From Syncephalis plumigaleata (taxonomy: Eukaryota; Zoopagomycota; Zoopagomycetes; Zoopagales; Piptocephalidaceae), in contig JAIXMF010000013.1 in assembly GCA_025201365.1 (NCBI GenBank), positions 620,001-684,000 of the forward strand: DNA of 64,000 bases. Reading direction: 5' to 3'. The position numbers were made by a program, and so were the translations under genes. The notes under the pieces are model-generated. The model saw only the letters and a program-made list of their open reading frames with translations, was not told where the DNA came from and did not search any database. Positions 46,086 to 58,104 of this stretch are shown here, one piece after another. Every line of letters starts with the position of its first letter. Within the stretch, counting starts at the first letter, position 1.

Positions 46086-47254
46086 TTAAGCGTAACGCGT
46101 AAATGTACCATGGAAGAAAAGGTTCTTGCCATTGCTAGATGACGATGCATCATCCTTCTTGGTACTAGTAAATAGTTCCTTGACTGCCTTGGGCATACTT
46201 CGTTGCGCTACTGTTGTTTGTCGATGCTGTTCAATAATACTCGCTGCTTTACTTGAAGTACGCGTTGTTGTGGAAGAAGAAGAGGGGGAAGAAGCGTCAA
46301 TGCGAGATCGCTTCTCTGCAGTATTCGCGTCATCATCATGATTCTTCTTTCGTTTCGCCTTCTAATGATTAATCAGATAAATTGATGTTACTCATCTGTT
46401 ATTATTGTTATTATCCCGTCCACACTCGCTACTACTTACTTTAGTCTTTTTCTTGCTTTCAAGGGCTGCCTTCAATTTAGTCAACTGTTCAGCATCCGGA
46501 TTAATAGGAATATAATCCTCTGGACTAGCTGGTTTATTACACTAAACGGCATATTAAAGCGATACAGTATTAGTTATGAGGTTGCATCATTATAGATAAA
46601 TAGATGGGTTCATTAGTACTTACCACAAGGCAGTTGGGTTCTTCAATCTCACGTATTGCCTGCTCGCTAACAACACATCCACATTGACGCGAGAATACAA
46701 AGCGATACCTGCCGTTCATCTCTCTTTTCGTAATGGGGCACACGAATAACGCCTGTGGTGCCGTTTCATCCGAGCCCATGACTGTCGTGCCATTGCTGTG
46801 ATTGTACTGCTTCGACAGATCGTGGCCATGCTTGTTATTCTCCGAGTCTGCCGGTTCCTTTGGTTTCTCGCTTGTCGCAGGATTAGGCGTCAGCTTTAGT
46901 GTAACTACGTCCTTAAGCGAATGAATATGCGGACATATCACGTCCGAGTCACCATAACGACTGCGATCTAGGAGCATTTCCAAGATTGCTTCGCGATTAT
47001 ACATTGTTCCCAGTAGATCGGCCACTACCGGTGTTTGTAGCAATGCCTACACTGTGGTTAGACAAGCCCTTTTCTCTCTCTCTCTCTTCCTTTCTCTTCT
47101 TCCACATGGATGTACGTATCAGTACACTTACCTTGGACAGAGCACAGTAGAACGAGCGTGCGATCGTTTGTATACGTGCATCAGCCACTGGATCTTTCTT
47201 TTTCTCTTTCACCAATTCACTTCGTTTAGGAATGGAGCCTCCGTCGTTACCCAT
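46086..47254 (-). CDS. RTF2: Replication termination factor Rtf2
   Basis: Exons 47254-47132, 47046-46624, 46541-46440 and 46361-46086; 307 residues. It opens with MGNDGGSIPKRSELVKEKKK, the conserved Rtf2 N-terminus, then FYCALSK..L..PVVADLLG, YNREAILEMLLDRS and DVICPHIHSLKDV. A RING/U-box-like fold follows: FVCPITKREMNGRYRFVF, CGCVVSEQAIREI, CLVCNKP. The second zinc-site cysteines are only partly kept, as is common in this family. The C-terminus is basic and Ser-rich (KRKK, KRSR), a likely nuclear signal. Rtf2 acts at stalled replication forks and has also been linked to splicing in fission yeast. The relic transposon starts 178 bases upstream of its start codon. Confidence 0.94.
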
Positions 47255-47431
47255 GATATATACGACTAATTCGGGAAATAATAAAGTAATGCTTGCACGA
47301 ACAATGAACGATCTAGAGATCTGCTAAATCGAAGAAAAAGGAAATGGAGGTGCGTGGCAAGAATATGGATTAACATGCGCACGCTATTTACCCACACTTA
47401 TTGTGGTTTTTCCATTATTGTCACCTAAAAA

Positions 47432-48662
47432 TACAGTGTTTTTCCATCCAATTTGCGCATTTATCCTTTAACATTTGCAGTTTATTAATAGATAAATTTG
47501 CACAATTGTTAACACCATTATCGCATTGCTATTATTAATGAGTAGTTGTCATTGCCCTAGCAGTTGAGGGAAATGTTAATGATAGCGATATCACATATTG
47601 CAATCAGTGATATTAATAATAGACATGTTGATAGAACTTACATACCTTGGATGCAAAGTGATAACCATTACGGATAAGTTGTTTTCCGCTGTTTGATCCT
47701 CGTTGTTGCACTAATCCTCCTTTTCTTGAACCTTTGGAGTTGTGCCACTTTGATGCATTGATCCTCCTTTTCTTGAGCACCTGAAGGTAACACCATTGAT
47801 GAAATGTATCTAGAGGTATACGTAATCCTCTTTTTTTGAGCATCTGAAGGTAACACCACTGACTAAATGTATCTAGAGGTATACGTAATCCTTTCTGAGA
47901 TGCGCTCCTTATTGCTCATTATTACCCCCAACCATTCCTGCATCATGAGATTGGTGTCTATGTTGGTATTACAGCCATGTCCCTTCAACACTCACCATAG
48001 TTTCAATATTGAATAATGTTACATTATCCACTATAAATATGGGTCCTATTTTGTACGAACTGAATAAACTTATCTTCACCTTCCAGTTCAATCGTCCCTA
48101 TTACACTCTACTCACACTACCTTATCGTATATCGCCTACACATTGTGCTTGAGCAAATCGAGCAACCATAGCTCCCACACTATCAATGAGAAAGTGTCCT
48201 ACTACTTGTCATGATCCCTTACGGTAAGTATACCTCATTACACTTTGATATTTATTACAGTATACTAACTCATTATTCTATTAGATGCACACATCAAAAA
48301 ATATAAAGAGGACATGCAAGTTAAAGGATTCGAGTATCAATTGTGGAATCGGGGTTATGGTTGCTCGTCTGGATTTCATTCAAATCACCAACTGCCTTCG
48401 TAGTGGAACCGATGTTCCAACACAACTTCATCCAAGGGTCGTTGCTTCCAATCATTCAAGAGCAGGAGGACAAGGACATCGAGGAACCGAACAACAAATT
48501 ACAAATTACCGGGGTTGTATCGTCAACCACCCCAGTTCTTCTCCAGAGGGGGCTGGGAAACAGAATGCAGGGGGCTCAAAAGGCCGGTAAGTGTTAACAT
48601 CATCATTATTTATTCGTAATAACAGAAGGCTAACTGCGCAAATTGGATGGAAAAAGCCTGTA
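47432..48662 (+). mobile_element. Decayed Tc1/mariner-like DNA transposon
   Basis: About 1.23 kb bounded by inverted repeats that share a perfect 21-bp core (47439-47459 and 48635-48655, containing CCATCCAATTTGCGCA) and start CAG after a TA on each side, fitting TA-target Tc1/mariner insertion. Near 48340-48500 the plus strand retains WISFKSPTAFVVEP and IQGSLLPIIQEQEDKDIE, which resembles the V.VWG.ISYKG.TPLVFVE...LLP.I part of a Tc1-type transposase. At least one frame slip separates this from GVMV just upstream. The remaining DDE residues and the N-terminal DNA-binding domain are not found, so the copy is dead. A GTAAGT...TTAG pair at 48222-48284 may be an old intron. Confidence 0.6.
47714..47895 (-). 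repeat. Imperfect tandem repeats inside the relic transposon
   Basis: Units share ATCCTCYTTTTCTTGAG, CTGAAGGTAACACCAYTGA and ATGTATCTAGAGGTATACGT. Two full units are 63 bases apart, preceded by a diverged shorter one about 47 bases earlier. Confidence 0.75.
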
Positions 48663-49725
48663 ATTTATTAATCAACGACCGCACCAATGAATATTGTTTT
48701 ATCATACACCACGCAGAGGAGACAATAATGTATGAAGGAATGGCTGCTATGAGCATTAACAGGATTGTATCATGATGCTGCGTCTCATGAAGTGCCTGCA
48801 TCAAAGTCGAACGAGCAGAGGTGTACGTCTCGGCATTTAGTTTTGCTCTTCTTGCTTCCTTCTTTCCCGTTCTATTTCGTCATTTAATCGTTGGCCAAGT
48901 CGACCATTACTCATTGTTTTCTCATCCTCATTCTCTTACCATTTCCTTTACCATGTCCGTGACGGTTTTAGCGTGTGCTCGTTCACGTTATTCACGAGTT
49001 AATAAATGTAGTGCCAACTAAAGTGTACATACTCGTATGAACCAATGGATTTTCCTATATTTATTAGTGTTCATGTTACGCGGCTAGCATGTTGCAACGA
49101 AAGTGGGGCTTGTCCTCCGCAAATAAGCTGAAAAAGGCGAATGGGGGCACGCCGTCATATTACATTAGGACGGATGCACGTGTAACCGCGTGCCGGTTAA
49201 TCCTGTTAGATTTTCTAAATGTTTTTAAAAGCAAGCGTCAATACCGACGTGTTCTTAGGCTAGTCCTTCATCGTCGCCGATTATTCCTTTGCTTGTCAAC
49301 TCTCTTTGCCTCTCTCTCTTGCCTCTCTTGCCTCTCTTGCCTCTTACCTTTTGCCTCTTTTCTTTTTTGCTTTTAGCGTTATCTTGCGTATAACACATAT
49401 CATTACGTCTATGATATAGTTTTTATTATACATTAAATATATTCCATTCTATCAGCGGTGTACTTCCTGCTCGTATCCACGAAAGCTTCCTTGGTTGGTG
49501 TCCCGTAACATTCTACCCGGGTCACTTGCTCGTCAGCTCGCTCGTACACTCGGCCGTGTTCAACTCATCGACCAACTCTATTTATAGGTTTATCGACAAT
49601 TGCCCAGCCCGATATCTATATTGTTATCCATAAAAGCTCAAGCGATATCTACCATTTGATAGTTAAACACGTTATTCCCGATTCTTAATCTCGTTAAACA
49701 GTTGCAACTTTCCTTTCTTTGTGCC
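48663..49725. promoter_or_regulatory. Upstream region of the trehalase gene
   Basis: CT-rich DNA from about 49255 to 49375 (repeated TGCCTCTCT) followed by AT-rich sequence up to the start. Short plus-strand frames at 48821 and 49089 have no motif and a composition driven by the CT repeats. Confidence 0.45.
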
Positions 49726-51619
49726 ATGCTTTTCTCCTCTCAACTTAGTGCTAGTTTACTAGCTGCCGTGTTCGTATTGGGAATCGGTACAACATGGTCC
49801 GCCGGTGTTGTCGATGCCGAACATCATCGAGTGTGTGATGTGCCATTATATTGTCCGGGTCATTTCCTAGATGTTGTGCAATCGGCACATCTCGAGAAAG
49901 ACTCCAAGGTGAGCTAGGAACGAGAGCACGTATGATTAAGCGCATTATTTTACTTACTATTCTTGCTATTTCTGTTCAATGTACAGTATTTCGTCGATCA
50001 GCCTACGTCTAAACCATTGGCACAAGTACTCTCGGCCTTTAACGCATTACCCAAGAATCCAACCAAGGAGCAAGTGAAGGCTTTTGTGGATGCAAACTTC
50101 TTACCACCGGGCACGGAAATCGCACCGGCTAACTTGGTAGACTATAAGGAAAATCCAAGTTTCCTCGCCGAAATCAAAGATGAAAATCTTCGTCGTTTTG
50201 CACATGCTGTCCACAAAAAATGGAAGAATCTTGGGCGTGTTTTCCATAAAGATGCCATCTGCAGTGACTGCGTTTCCTCGGCATTGCCGGCACGACATCC
50301 GTTTGTCGTACCAGGAGGTCGTTTTCGTGAATTCTACTACTGGGACTCGTATTTTACCATAGAAGGCTTGCTGATCAGCGGACTAAATCAAACGGTCAAG
50401 GGCATGATTGAAAACGCCATGGATTATGTGAACGAGTATGGATTCGTACCTAATGGCGCACGTAAGTATTGATGGATTAGCAGTTGTATAATAATCATTA
50501 ACCATTATAATTCTAGGTATTTACTTCCTTAATCGATCACAACCACCATTCTTGACGCAAATGGTCCGATTATACGTTGATGCCACGAATGACACGGCAT
50601 TCTTGCGGGAAGCATTACCCGTGTTGAAAAAGGAGCACGACTTTTGGATGCATAATCGTACGGTGACCGTGTCCGCTCCTGGTAAGCCGCAGGCTCGCCT
50701 TGCCGTTTATTCCGTCACCAATTACGAGCCACGACCCGAGTCATGGCGCGAGGATAAGGAGATGGCCCAGAAACTACCGGAATCTCGTCGTCGTCAATAT
50801 TTCGCCAACATGGCTAGCGGTGCCGAGAGTGGCTGGGACTACTCGTCACGTTGGCTCGCTGATGGTAAAACACTGCCCACTATTAATACAAATCAGATAG
50901 TACCCGTCGAGCTGAACAGTCTACTTTACATGAACGAGCAAACCATTGCCGAGTTTGGCGAACGTACCGGTTGCAAACGTACCAAGGCCCGATATGAAGC
51001 GGCGGCAAAGACTCGCCTCGAGGCAATCGAGAACTACCTTTGGTCGGAGAAGGATGCGCAATGGTACGACTTCAACTTGACTAGTCAGCAGCAAAACGCG
51101 CATTTCTACCCGTCGAATATCGTGCCACTTTGGGCGAACGCCATTGACCGACAGAAATTCACAAAGGAAGATGCAGCACGATTAGTGGCGAACATTAAGC
51201 CGTCTGTGGACTTACCGGGTGGTGCACCGACTTCCTTGGTGAAATCAGGTGAACAATGGGATTTCCCCAATGCCTGGCCACCTCTTGAACACTTTGTCGT
51301 GTATGGCCTCAATAAAACCGGTGTACCTGAGGGTAGTGCATTGGCCGCATCTATCGCTCAGCGTTGGATCTCCTCTAATTATTGCGGCTGGCTTGTCACC
51401 GGTGGTGATGGTAAGAATGTCAAGAATAATGGAACACTCTTCGAGAAGTATGACGCAACTCATCTTGGTATTCCCGGTCTTGGTGGTGAATACGAGGTGC
51501 AGGAAGGATTTGGATGGACGAACGGTGTCGTTCTCTCTTTCCTTAGTCGTTTTGGTGATCGTCTTGAAGCACCAAAGGATTGCCCACCCATGCCAGCTTC
51601 TCTTCGTCTTCCCGCATAG
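49726..51619 (+). CDS. Secreted alpha,alpha-trehalase, GH37
   Basis: Exons 49726-49908, 49987-50461 and 50517-51619; 586 residues from the ATG at 49726. The enzyme splits trehalose into two glucoses. MLFSSQLSASLLAAVFVLGI opens a signal peptide of about 30 residues, so it is probably extracellular, periplasmic or vacuolar. Both GH37 signatures are present: PGGRFREFYYWDSY at about residue 170 and QWDFPNAWPP at about 465, plus ESGWDYSSRW with the catalytic Asp region. Length (about 555 mature) is that of bacterial periplasmic and animal trehalases. It lacks the long N-terminal extension with the calcium-binding motif of cytosolic fungal neutral trehalase. The C-terminal GYGxxxG-like EYEVQEGFGWTNGVVL is also typical. 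Several N-glycosylation sequons are visible. Confidence 0.95.
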
Positions 51620-54600
51620 ACGATAATGATGATATTGCTATTGTTCATTCGTAAGCATGCTCATTTTTGTATGCGTGTGTGTGTGTGTTAACTTGTCCTT
51701 TAACCGTTAGTTTACAATAAATTGTTTTATTATTGTTGGTAATTCTTATATATATATATATCTTATGAATATACCTAGATGCATTAGTATAGATGGTGTG
51801 CTATGGAATATAGTTTCCATTTTATCGTGTTACTGAAGATTGCAACACTTTCCATTTGTGGTATTTTCTTTTGCAAATGATTGTTCAACTGGCATGAGCC
51901 ATCGTGTTAGGATGTGACAAACCATTGACGCATGTGACCATTCTTTTGCATATGCAAACCATTGACACATTTTGCAAGTAATACTTTCTTTCATTTGTAC
52001 TTGTTATACTATTAACATGCACCAGGTGATACAGTATAATTAGCATTGTATTGCGATGATTTAATAAATCATCATAGTCTATATACTTGTACGAGCAATG
52101 GATACAGAAGATACGGTCAAGTTGCAGTCTATGTATAAGTTGCATCGACATTTCCCAATGTGTCCATGTACCACCAAGGATCCTTTAATTGTAATGCTGT
52201 ACACAATTAGAAAAGAATGCAAAAATCTATTTGGTGAATCGTTCACGCCGCCGTTATTTCTCTATTTGATTGGTGCGTCCATTAGCATCTATGCTCGGCT
52301 GTAAACACCTACTGATAACGTCCAGTCACTTGAGATGCTGATTGGCAAAGAATGTTCTTTGTTGTGCTAATAAGTCAATACTCGTTGTTTGTCTCTAATG
52401 GCATGGGCAGATGAACGGCTGAACGCATGACTGTATTGACACTTGCACTCTCGTTCATCTATTAGACACGAGGTTCGATTACTGATCAAGAAGCGCATTG
52501 AATCCATTTTAGGCAGTGTTACGCTAACTCATTGTTAGTGACGCATTTCTAAATGTGCCAGCCAGAGGTATATATCTTTCCCTCCTCTGCATTGCCAGTG
52601 ACAAATGAATATCATGACTGTTGTTTCGCGTGAGAGATAACACGCACACGATTCAACTCTTATTACTCTTATTGCTATTATGATCGTGTTTATTTGTTGC
52701 TTTAAATCCCTCATCACCTTTGGAATGAGCTGATGCAATCACAGCTGTTTTTCTTCATTACGCATACTCGATTGATTAGCAACATTCATAGTGTAGATTA
52801 CCCGTGCCATTGCTATTGATAAAAAGTAGAGCACTACTTTTTGTAAAATGTGTTGCCTTATTAAGCCTATACCTGTTTAAAAGCCTTCCATTTGCTTTCG
52901 AAGATGTCAATTAAGAATAGACCCTTTTTGTTTTACATTACAATTATGTGTTATCTCAATGATAATCCCACTCTTTGTTATACTATGCAAATGGCGATTC
53001 TAGCCTTAGCGTTCATACCATTAACGCAACGTTTTCTTCCTCATTGCTAAGGTGAGCACTGCGAGTAAGTGCATCAAATGTTTTATAATATGAAAATGCC
53101 GATGGGTGCTTATATTTGACAAACTAAACAAAACAACAATTGCAACAACAATGCATGCCTCGCTAACTAAAATAACTAACAGGAATCCCTCGCATGCATG
53201 CTTAAAGGACTGCAGCTATGCTGTCTAGTAGTGTCGTGTAAATCGTTATATCCGGAATAGCTTGCGATACCAATGCGTTTTTTTTCTAACCAGCCACTTG
53301 GACGTACAAAAAGAAGCGCACATCTATACACCCTTACACCCTTACACGCGTGCATACGCTCACTCACTCACTCACTCACTCACTCGCTCACTCTCATAGT
53401 CTCATAGTCTCATACTCGCATACTCTTACTTACTCGTCACGCACATTATCCAATTCTTCTTAGTCGTCCTTGTTATTCTCTTTATTATTATATACGTCTT
53501 CTTTATAATTTAATATCAACTCCATAGTTTCATACGTTTATACATATATCGCCTTTATCTTCTCTCTCAAACCTTCGTAATACTGGCGTAAAACGTCGTT
53601 TCTTATGTATGAGCTATATTTAATTAATTTATCTATTAGCAAGGCTGGTTCACGGTAAGTTATTGAGAGCACTGCTGTATATCCGGGCTACAACAACGTC
53701 TCGAGAATAAACGCAACCGTCTAGCGACAATGAACACTATTGTTCAGCTTGCTTAACGTGAAGCGGACATGAATATATGGATACGGGCTTCATTATTCTC
53801 GTCTCGCTTTACAATACGATGTTTGGCCAAAAATAATCATAATAGGTTTCAACAATTGGCGATTTCATTCAGTACTGGTATTATTCTTGTTGCTATTCAA
53901 TGACAGTCCTTTACATAGCGAAGCTGCTTGTCTGGCGGTCAGTACCCGACAGTGATAGTATACAATGATACATCCAACGGGATTGGCTATTGTGTGGATG
54001 GTCGTTTGTTACAATATTATCTCTGTCCATTAATATATCAGCGCTATCTTTAATTAGAACGAGTATACTAATAGCACGCTAACTCTTTGTTTAAAGAAAA
54101 AAATAGGCACTGGTCTTTCTGCATCATCTTGGTATTCCACGTTTTTTTTCAGCTAGGTAAATATTGTGTGGCATTGGCGTGTGGACTTCTTTGTTTCAAC
54201 TTGGCGTTGTTACGCTGCTTGTAGATCTAATCAAAGCCACTCTTAACTTCATTATTTCTTTGTTCATCGCTATTTACCACTGGAAATTGTAGCACAAACG
54301 AGCTGATACTTCTATGTTCGTGAAGACGTCAAATGCTATGTGTTAACTATTGTGGTGCTCATTACACTGGCCAGTGAACTGCCTATATATAAGTTGTGCA
54401 TTTCTACTGCTACTCCGGCTTGATCTTCATAACATCATCGCCACCGATAAATTACCTATAACTAAACATCAGTAAATCGCTAAACTCTACCTCACTTGTC
54501 GATACTTACCTCGCGTAGTATTTATTCGTTCCAATCGTATAGCGTCAGACTCCTTGATACTAAGCGTGTTCAACGTGTAATCCGTTACAATTACCCGAGA

Positions 54601-55032
54601 GACAACACCACAAGAAGGATAATTCCGTAAGTCATCAGAGTGGATTATCGGGATTATTCCCGCAACATGACGTTGCAAGCTCGGTATTACTTTCATTATT
54701 GCACTTAGTAGAACCGGGTATTGCTAAATTGCATGGGACATGGCTAGTACGACCTATGGCCAGTGTTAGGAGTGGTTGTACGCGTGCATACGTGTGTGTG
54801 TGTGTGTGTGTGTGTGCGTGTGCGGATGTGTGGGTGTGATTGATGCCAATGTCCGTTATTTGCAAACAACCGCATCAGGGTCTATCCTTGTCACAAGACT
54901 TCCGCATAAGCACAAATCAGTTGCAGCATTGTCACCTTGTGTTATAATTAGGCTAACAGGTTTTCTCTATATCCATCCTCTTGTCATTGTTTACATTCTA
55001 TAGATAGCTCAAGATATTAAATATCAATAATA
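51620..55032. other. Intergenic, upstream of the velvet gene
   Basis: 3.4 kb without a supported gene. It includes (CTCA)n and CT-rich DNA at 53340-53480, which looks like a fungal promoter with pyrimidine tract; a possible leader-intron donor GTAAGT near 53655; and a GT run at 54792-54816. A 68-residue frame at 52098-52304 has no motif. If the velvet gene has a spliced 5' leader, it could begin near 53.4 kb. Confidence 0.45.
54792..54816. repeat. (GT)n microsatellite
   Basis: Twenty-five bases of GT repeat about 220 bases upstream of the velvet start codon. Confidence 0.9.
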
Positions 55033-57662
55033 ATGGTTTATTGCAAGGAAGAAGACCACCACAATGCCGAGGCTTCTCGTAGTCCGCCCGTACACAACGA
55101 GCAGAACATGAATAGCATGCCTAGGCATAATGCTCCTTACACCGGAAGTGATCAAGGACCATATGGTCATACAAGACCAGACATGGTTGGTCCTCACGTG
55201 CATGGTGGTGACGTGCCAATTCCTGGTCGATCCGACCAATTGCCTCGTTCGCACTATCCTGTTGCCGGACCCGGTCCCACTCATGATCGTTGGCTAATTG
55301 GAAAATCGCCGCCAAAGCAACCGCAGTATGCACCAGCTGATTCGTATGAGCATCATCCAGTTCTTTGGACTCAGGCGGTCGAGCAGCATCCCCCTCCTAT
55401 GATCTATCCGTCCCATCCACTCCAATACCATGCACAACCGCCACCACCACAACCACCATCCAATCCACCGTTAAACACTAGTCTACCGCCTATTAATACA
55501 ATGATCTCACCGCAACCGCAGCCTCATCCGATCCATAGAGCAGCGACTTATCCTTCAGCACAAGGGCATGATCTCGCACAGTATTCAAGACATGCATTGG
55601 TTAGGCGTGATCACCCATCACCTCATGGATACGTTCACAATTACCAACAGGGAACTAGTCATACGCATGGATTTCATGAAGGTCATGGTCATATGGATAT
55701 AAGAAGGCAACAACAGCCACAATATCATCATCATCACCATCATCATCATTCGCAGTCTTCGCATGCAACAGTAAATCATTACTCGGAAGCTCATCACGGG
55801 AAATATTACAGTTCTGCAATGCAGGTGTCCATGCATCCACACCAGCACACTCAACAGGTTTACCAGGCTCCGGTCGTACCGCGGCCTATTTCCGACACGC
55901 AGGTTCAGACGGTCGACCGTTACACTCGTGAAGGACAGGTGTACGCTCATCCGTATCAGCACAATGAGCAAGCCCATCCTACTCATGCGCCGCAAGAAAC
56001 TACCACTAATAACGGGCGTGGTAGGGTCGTCTATTCTCCCGATGGTTCTCCTGGTTATGAATCATCTTACGGTAAACAGAAATGGTATAGAATGAAGCCA
56101 TATGATAGTAAGCCTCTGGAGTAAGTATGCATTTACGTTAATAGCATCATGGTGCTAATCGTGTTTACCGGTAGATACGCCATAACTATAGAGCAGCAAC
56201 CTATACATGGACGTGTCTATGTCACTAAAGATGGGAGTAAGTATTGTCTCGACACGACTCTATTGATAATGCACCGACTTAGGCTAACACATTCATACAT
56301 CAGACGATCGACGACCTTTAGATCCATTACCTATTGTTAGTGTGGCTGCCCTCAATTCCGACGATGAGTATGTAGAGGAAAGATATCGTATTATGTAGTG
56401 ATAAAACTAATCTCGAATCATATAGCTCCTATATGGATAATCCGTACCTTTCCGTGCAAGCGTATCTTATTAATGCGCGTGATTCAAAACCAGCTAGAGC
56501 TGGCAAGGGCAAAGCTGTATTCATCGGAAATAGCTCGCATACAGGCGCGCCTGCAACTTACTTAGATGAGAGTGAGTATTACTCTGTACAAGTACGGGAT
56601 ATACCATCGAACTAACAAGTCATTTAGCCAAGCTCTACTTTGCCATATCCGACATCTCTGTTCGTCTCATAGGCAAATTCCGTCTTAAACTAGTGCTTTA
56701 TGAACAGATTGGGTAAGCTTCGATTATCGTTACGATGGTTCGCATTGTTGCTAATCGTTTATTGAACTAGTAATGAATGTCGAAAGCTTGCTGTGGCTCA
56801 AACGAACGTTTTCACCGTTTATCCAGCGCGAGATTTCCCTGGCATGTTTAGTAAGTGTATATTTCTTTAGTTCATAGAGAAAACACACAACAGTAGCGAT
56901 GACAGCTAGTACTAACGCACGATTTTAGAGTCCTCACCGCTTACGTGTGCCCTTGCCGAACAAGGATTCCACATAAGAATTCGGAAACATGATCGTATTA
57001 TATTGTAAGGAAACACATGAAATAATATTAGCTTATAGTTGATGCACGAGAACTAATAAGAGAGTATAGGAGCAAGCGTAAACGCTCACTAAGTGTCGAA
57101 GATGATTATACGCCAGCTGATTCGGTTGACGGAGATGACACCGAGCGGCAAGAGGAATACAGCGACTCGTCGGATACAGAGAGGCCGATCATACCATCCA
57201 AACGAGCAAAGTAGGTGGTTATTGCAATTGAGGTAGTTAATATGAGCAACTCATCATACTAATTGATATGTATATATCATATTTATAACCATTACATCCG
57301 TGTATCTATTCATCTATCTATCTATCTATCTATCTATTAATAGGAATAAGCGTGCTTCTACCACTAAGCGGCAAAGTACGGATGAACATAGCGCTTCGCA
57401 ATCTACAGTTATTCATGTTGTTGGTGAATTGTGTGCCGAGAGCGATCAAGGTGAAGAAGAAGGTGAAGGAGAAGACGGTGATAGCAGTCCAAGGAGATAC
57501 AGCATACCTGGAACGCCAATTCCATGCCAGATATCCTCTTCTGACGTGGAGGACAATTTATTTAGACTTGGTCAATATGAGTTGGAAACCGAACCGAGCT
57601 ACGAGTCTCCTCTGCCAACCAATCATGATTCTACTGGCGAGTCCTCAACCGCTGATGCCTAG
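55033..57662 (+). CDS. Velvet-family regulator
   Basis: Nine exons: 55033-56120, 56175-56236, 56304-56367, 56426-56571, 56628-56712, 56771-56850, 56929-57004, 57070-57210 and 57344-57662; 686 residues. Exon 1 codes for a 360-residue Pro/His/Gln-rich extension with an eight-histidine run. The velvet DNA-binding domain follows: YAITIEQQPIHGR, DRRPLDPLPIVSV, NPYLSVQAYLINA, LYFAISDISVRLIGKFRLKL, FTVYPARDFPGMF, SSPLTCALAEQGFHIRIRKH. After it come basic clusters (SKRKRS, KNKRASTTKR) that look like nuclear signals and acidic, Ser-rich sequence. Velvet proteins form homo- and heterodimers that control spore development and secondary metabolism in fungi. I cannot tell VosA from VelB type: the compact core without a large insert leans to VosA/VelC, but the long N-terminus is unusual for either. 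Confidence 0.92.
57312..57337. repeat. (CTAT)n microsatellite next to a splice acceptor
   Basis: A CTAT repeat forms the pyrimidine tract of the last velvet intron, ending seven bases before exon 9. Confidence 0.9.
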
Positions 57663-58104
57663 AAGAGTGCCGACCATTATGATTGCACCGTTGTTCTCGT
57701 ATCATTCGCCAATTAACTAGTATCATTTTTATTGCGAGAATGCACACGAGTCCATGGAAACAAATAACTATTACATAGACACGACCTTCTTACGACCTAT
57801 TCCCTCTTTTCCTTTTTAGTTGGCATTATTCACTTTAAGAATAGCCATCTTATGGTTACTTTTCTGGCCGTTTACGTATTATTTCTCGATTTCATTTCTA
57901 TTGCATCGGCATAGTTGCCTCTTTTGGCTTTTTTATCTCAACATAAGCAAACCATACTAGTCTCTTATTAGACTGGAATATACGTGCAGCGTATCATTTA
58001 TTAAATAAATAACAACTTTTTCATTTCAAACTATTGCTTCAATGTCAAATATTTATTTATTTAGCTATTCAACTATCAAAAGTAACGAGTATACCTCGAT
58101 AGAA
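57663..58104. other. Convergent intergenic region
   Basis: 3' flanks of the velvet gene and the first esterase. AT-rich with AATAAA-like words near 58003. No gene seen. Confidence 0.6.

Noticed and set aside
47714-47895. CRISPR-like array
   Set aside because: The units are imperfect tandem repeats without spacers, inside a eukaryotic DNA transposon relic.
49089-49376. 95-residue plus-strand frame upstream of trehalase
   Set aside because: The end is a translated CT repeat (SCLSCLSCLL), and no motif is present.
52098-52304. 68-residue plus-strand frame
   Set aside because: No homology recognised and isolated in a gene-poor stretch. Left as unsupported.
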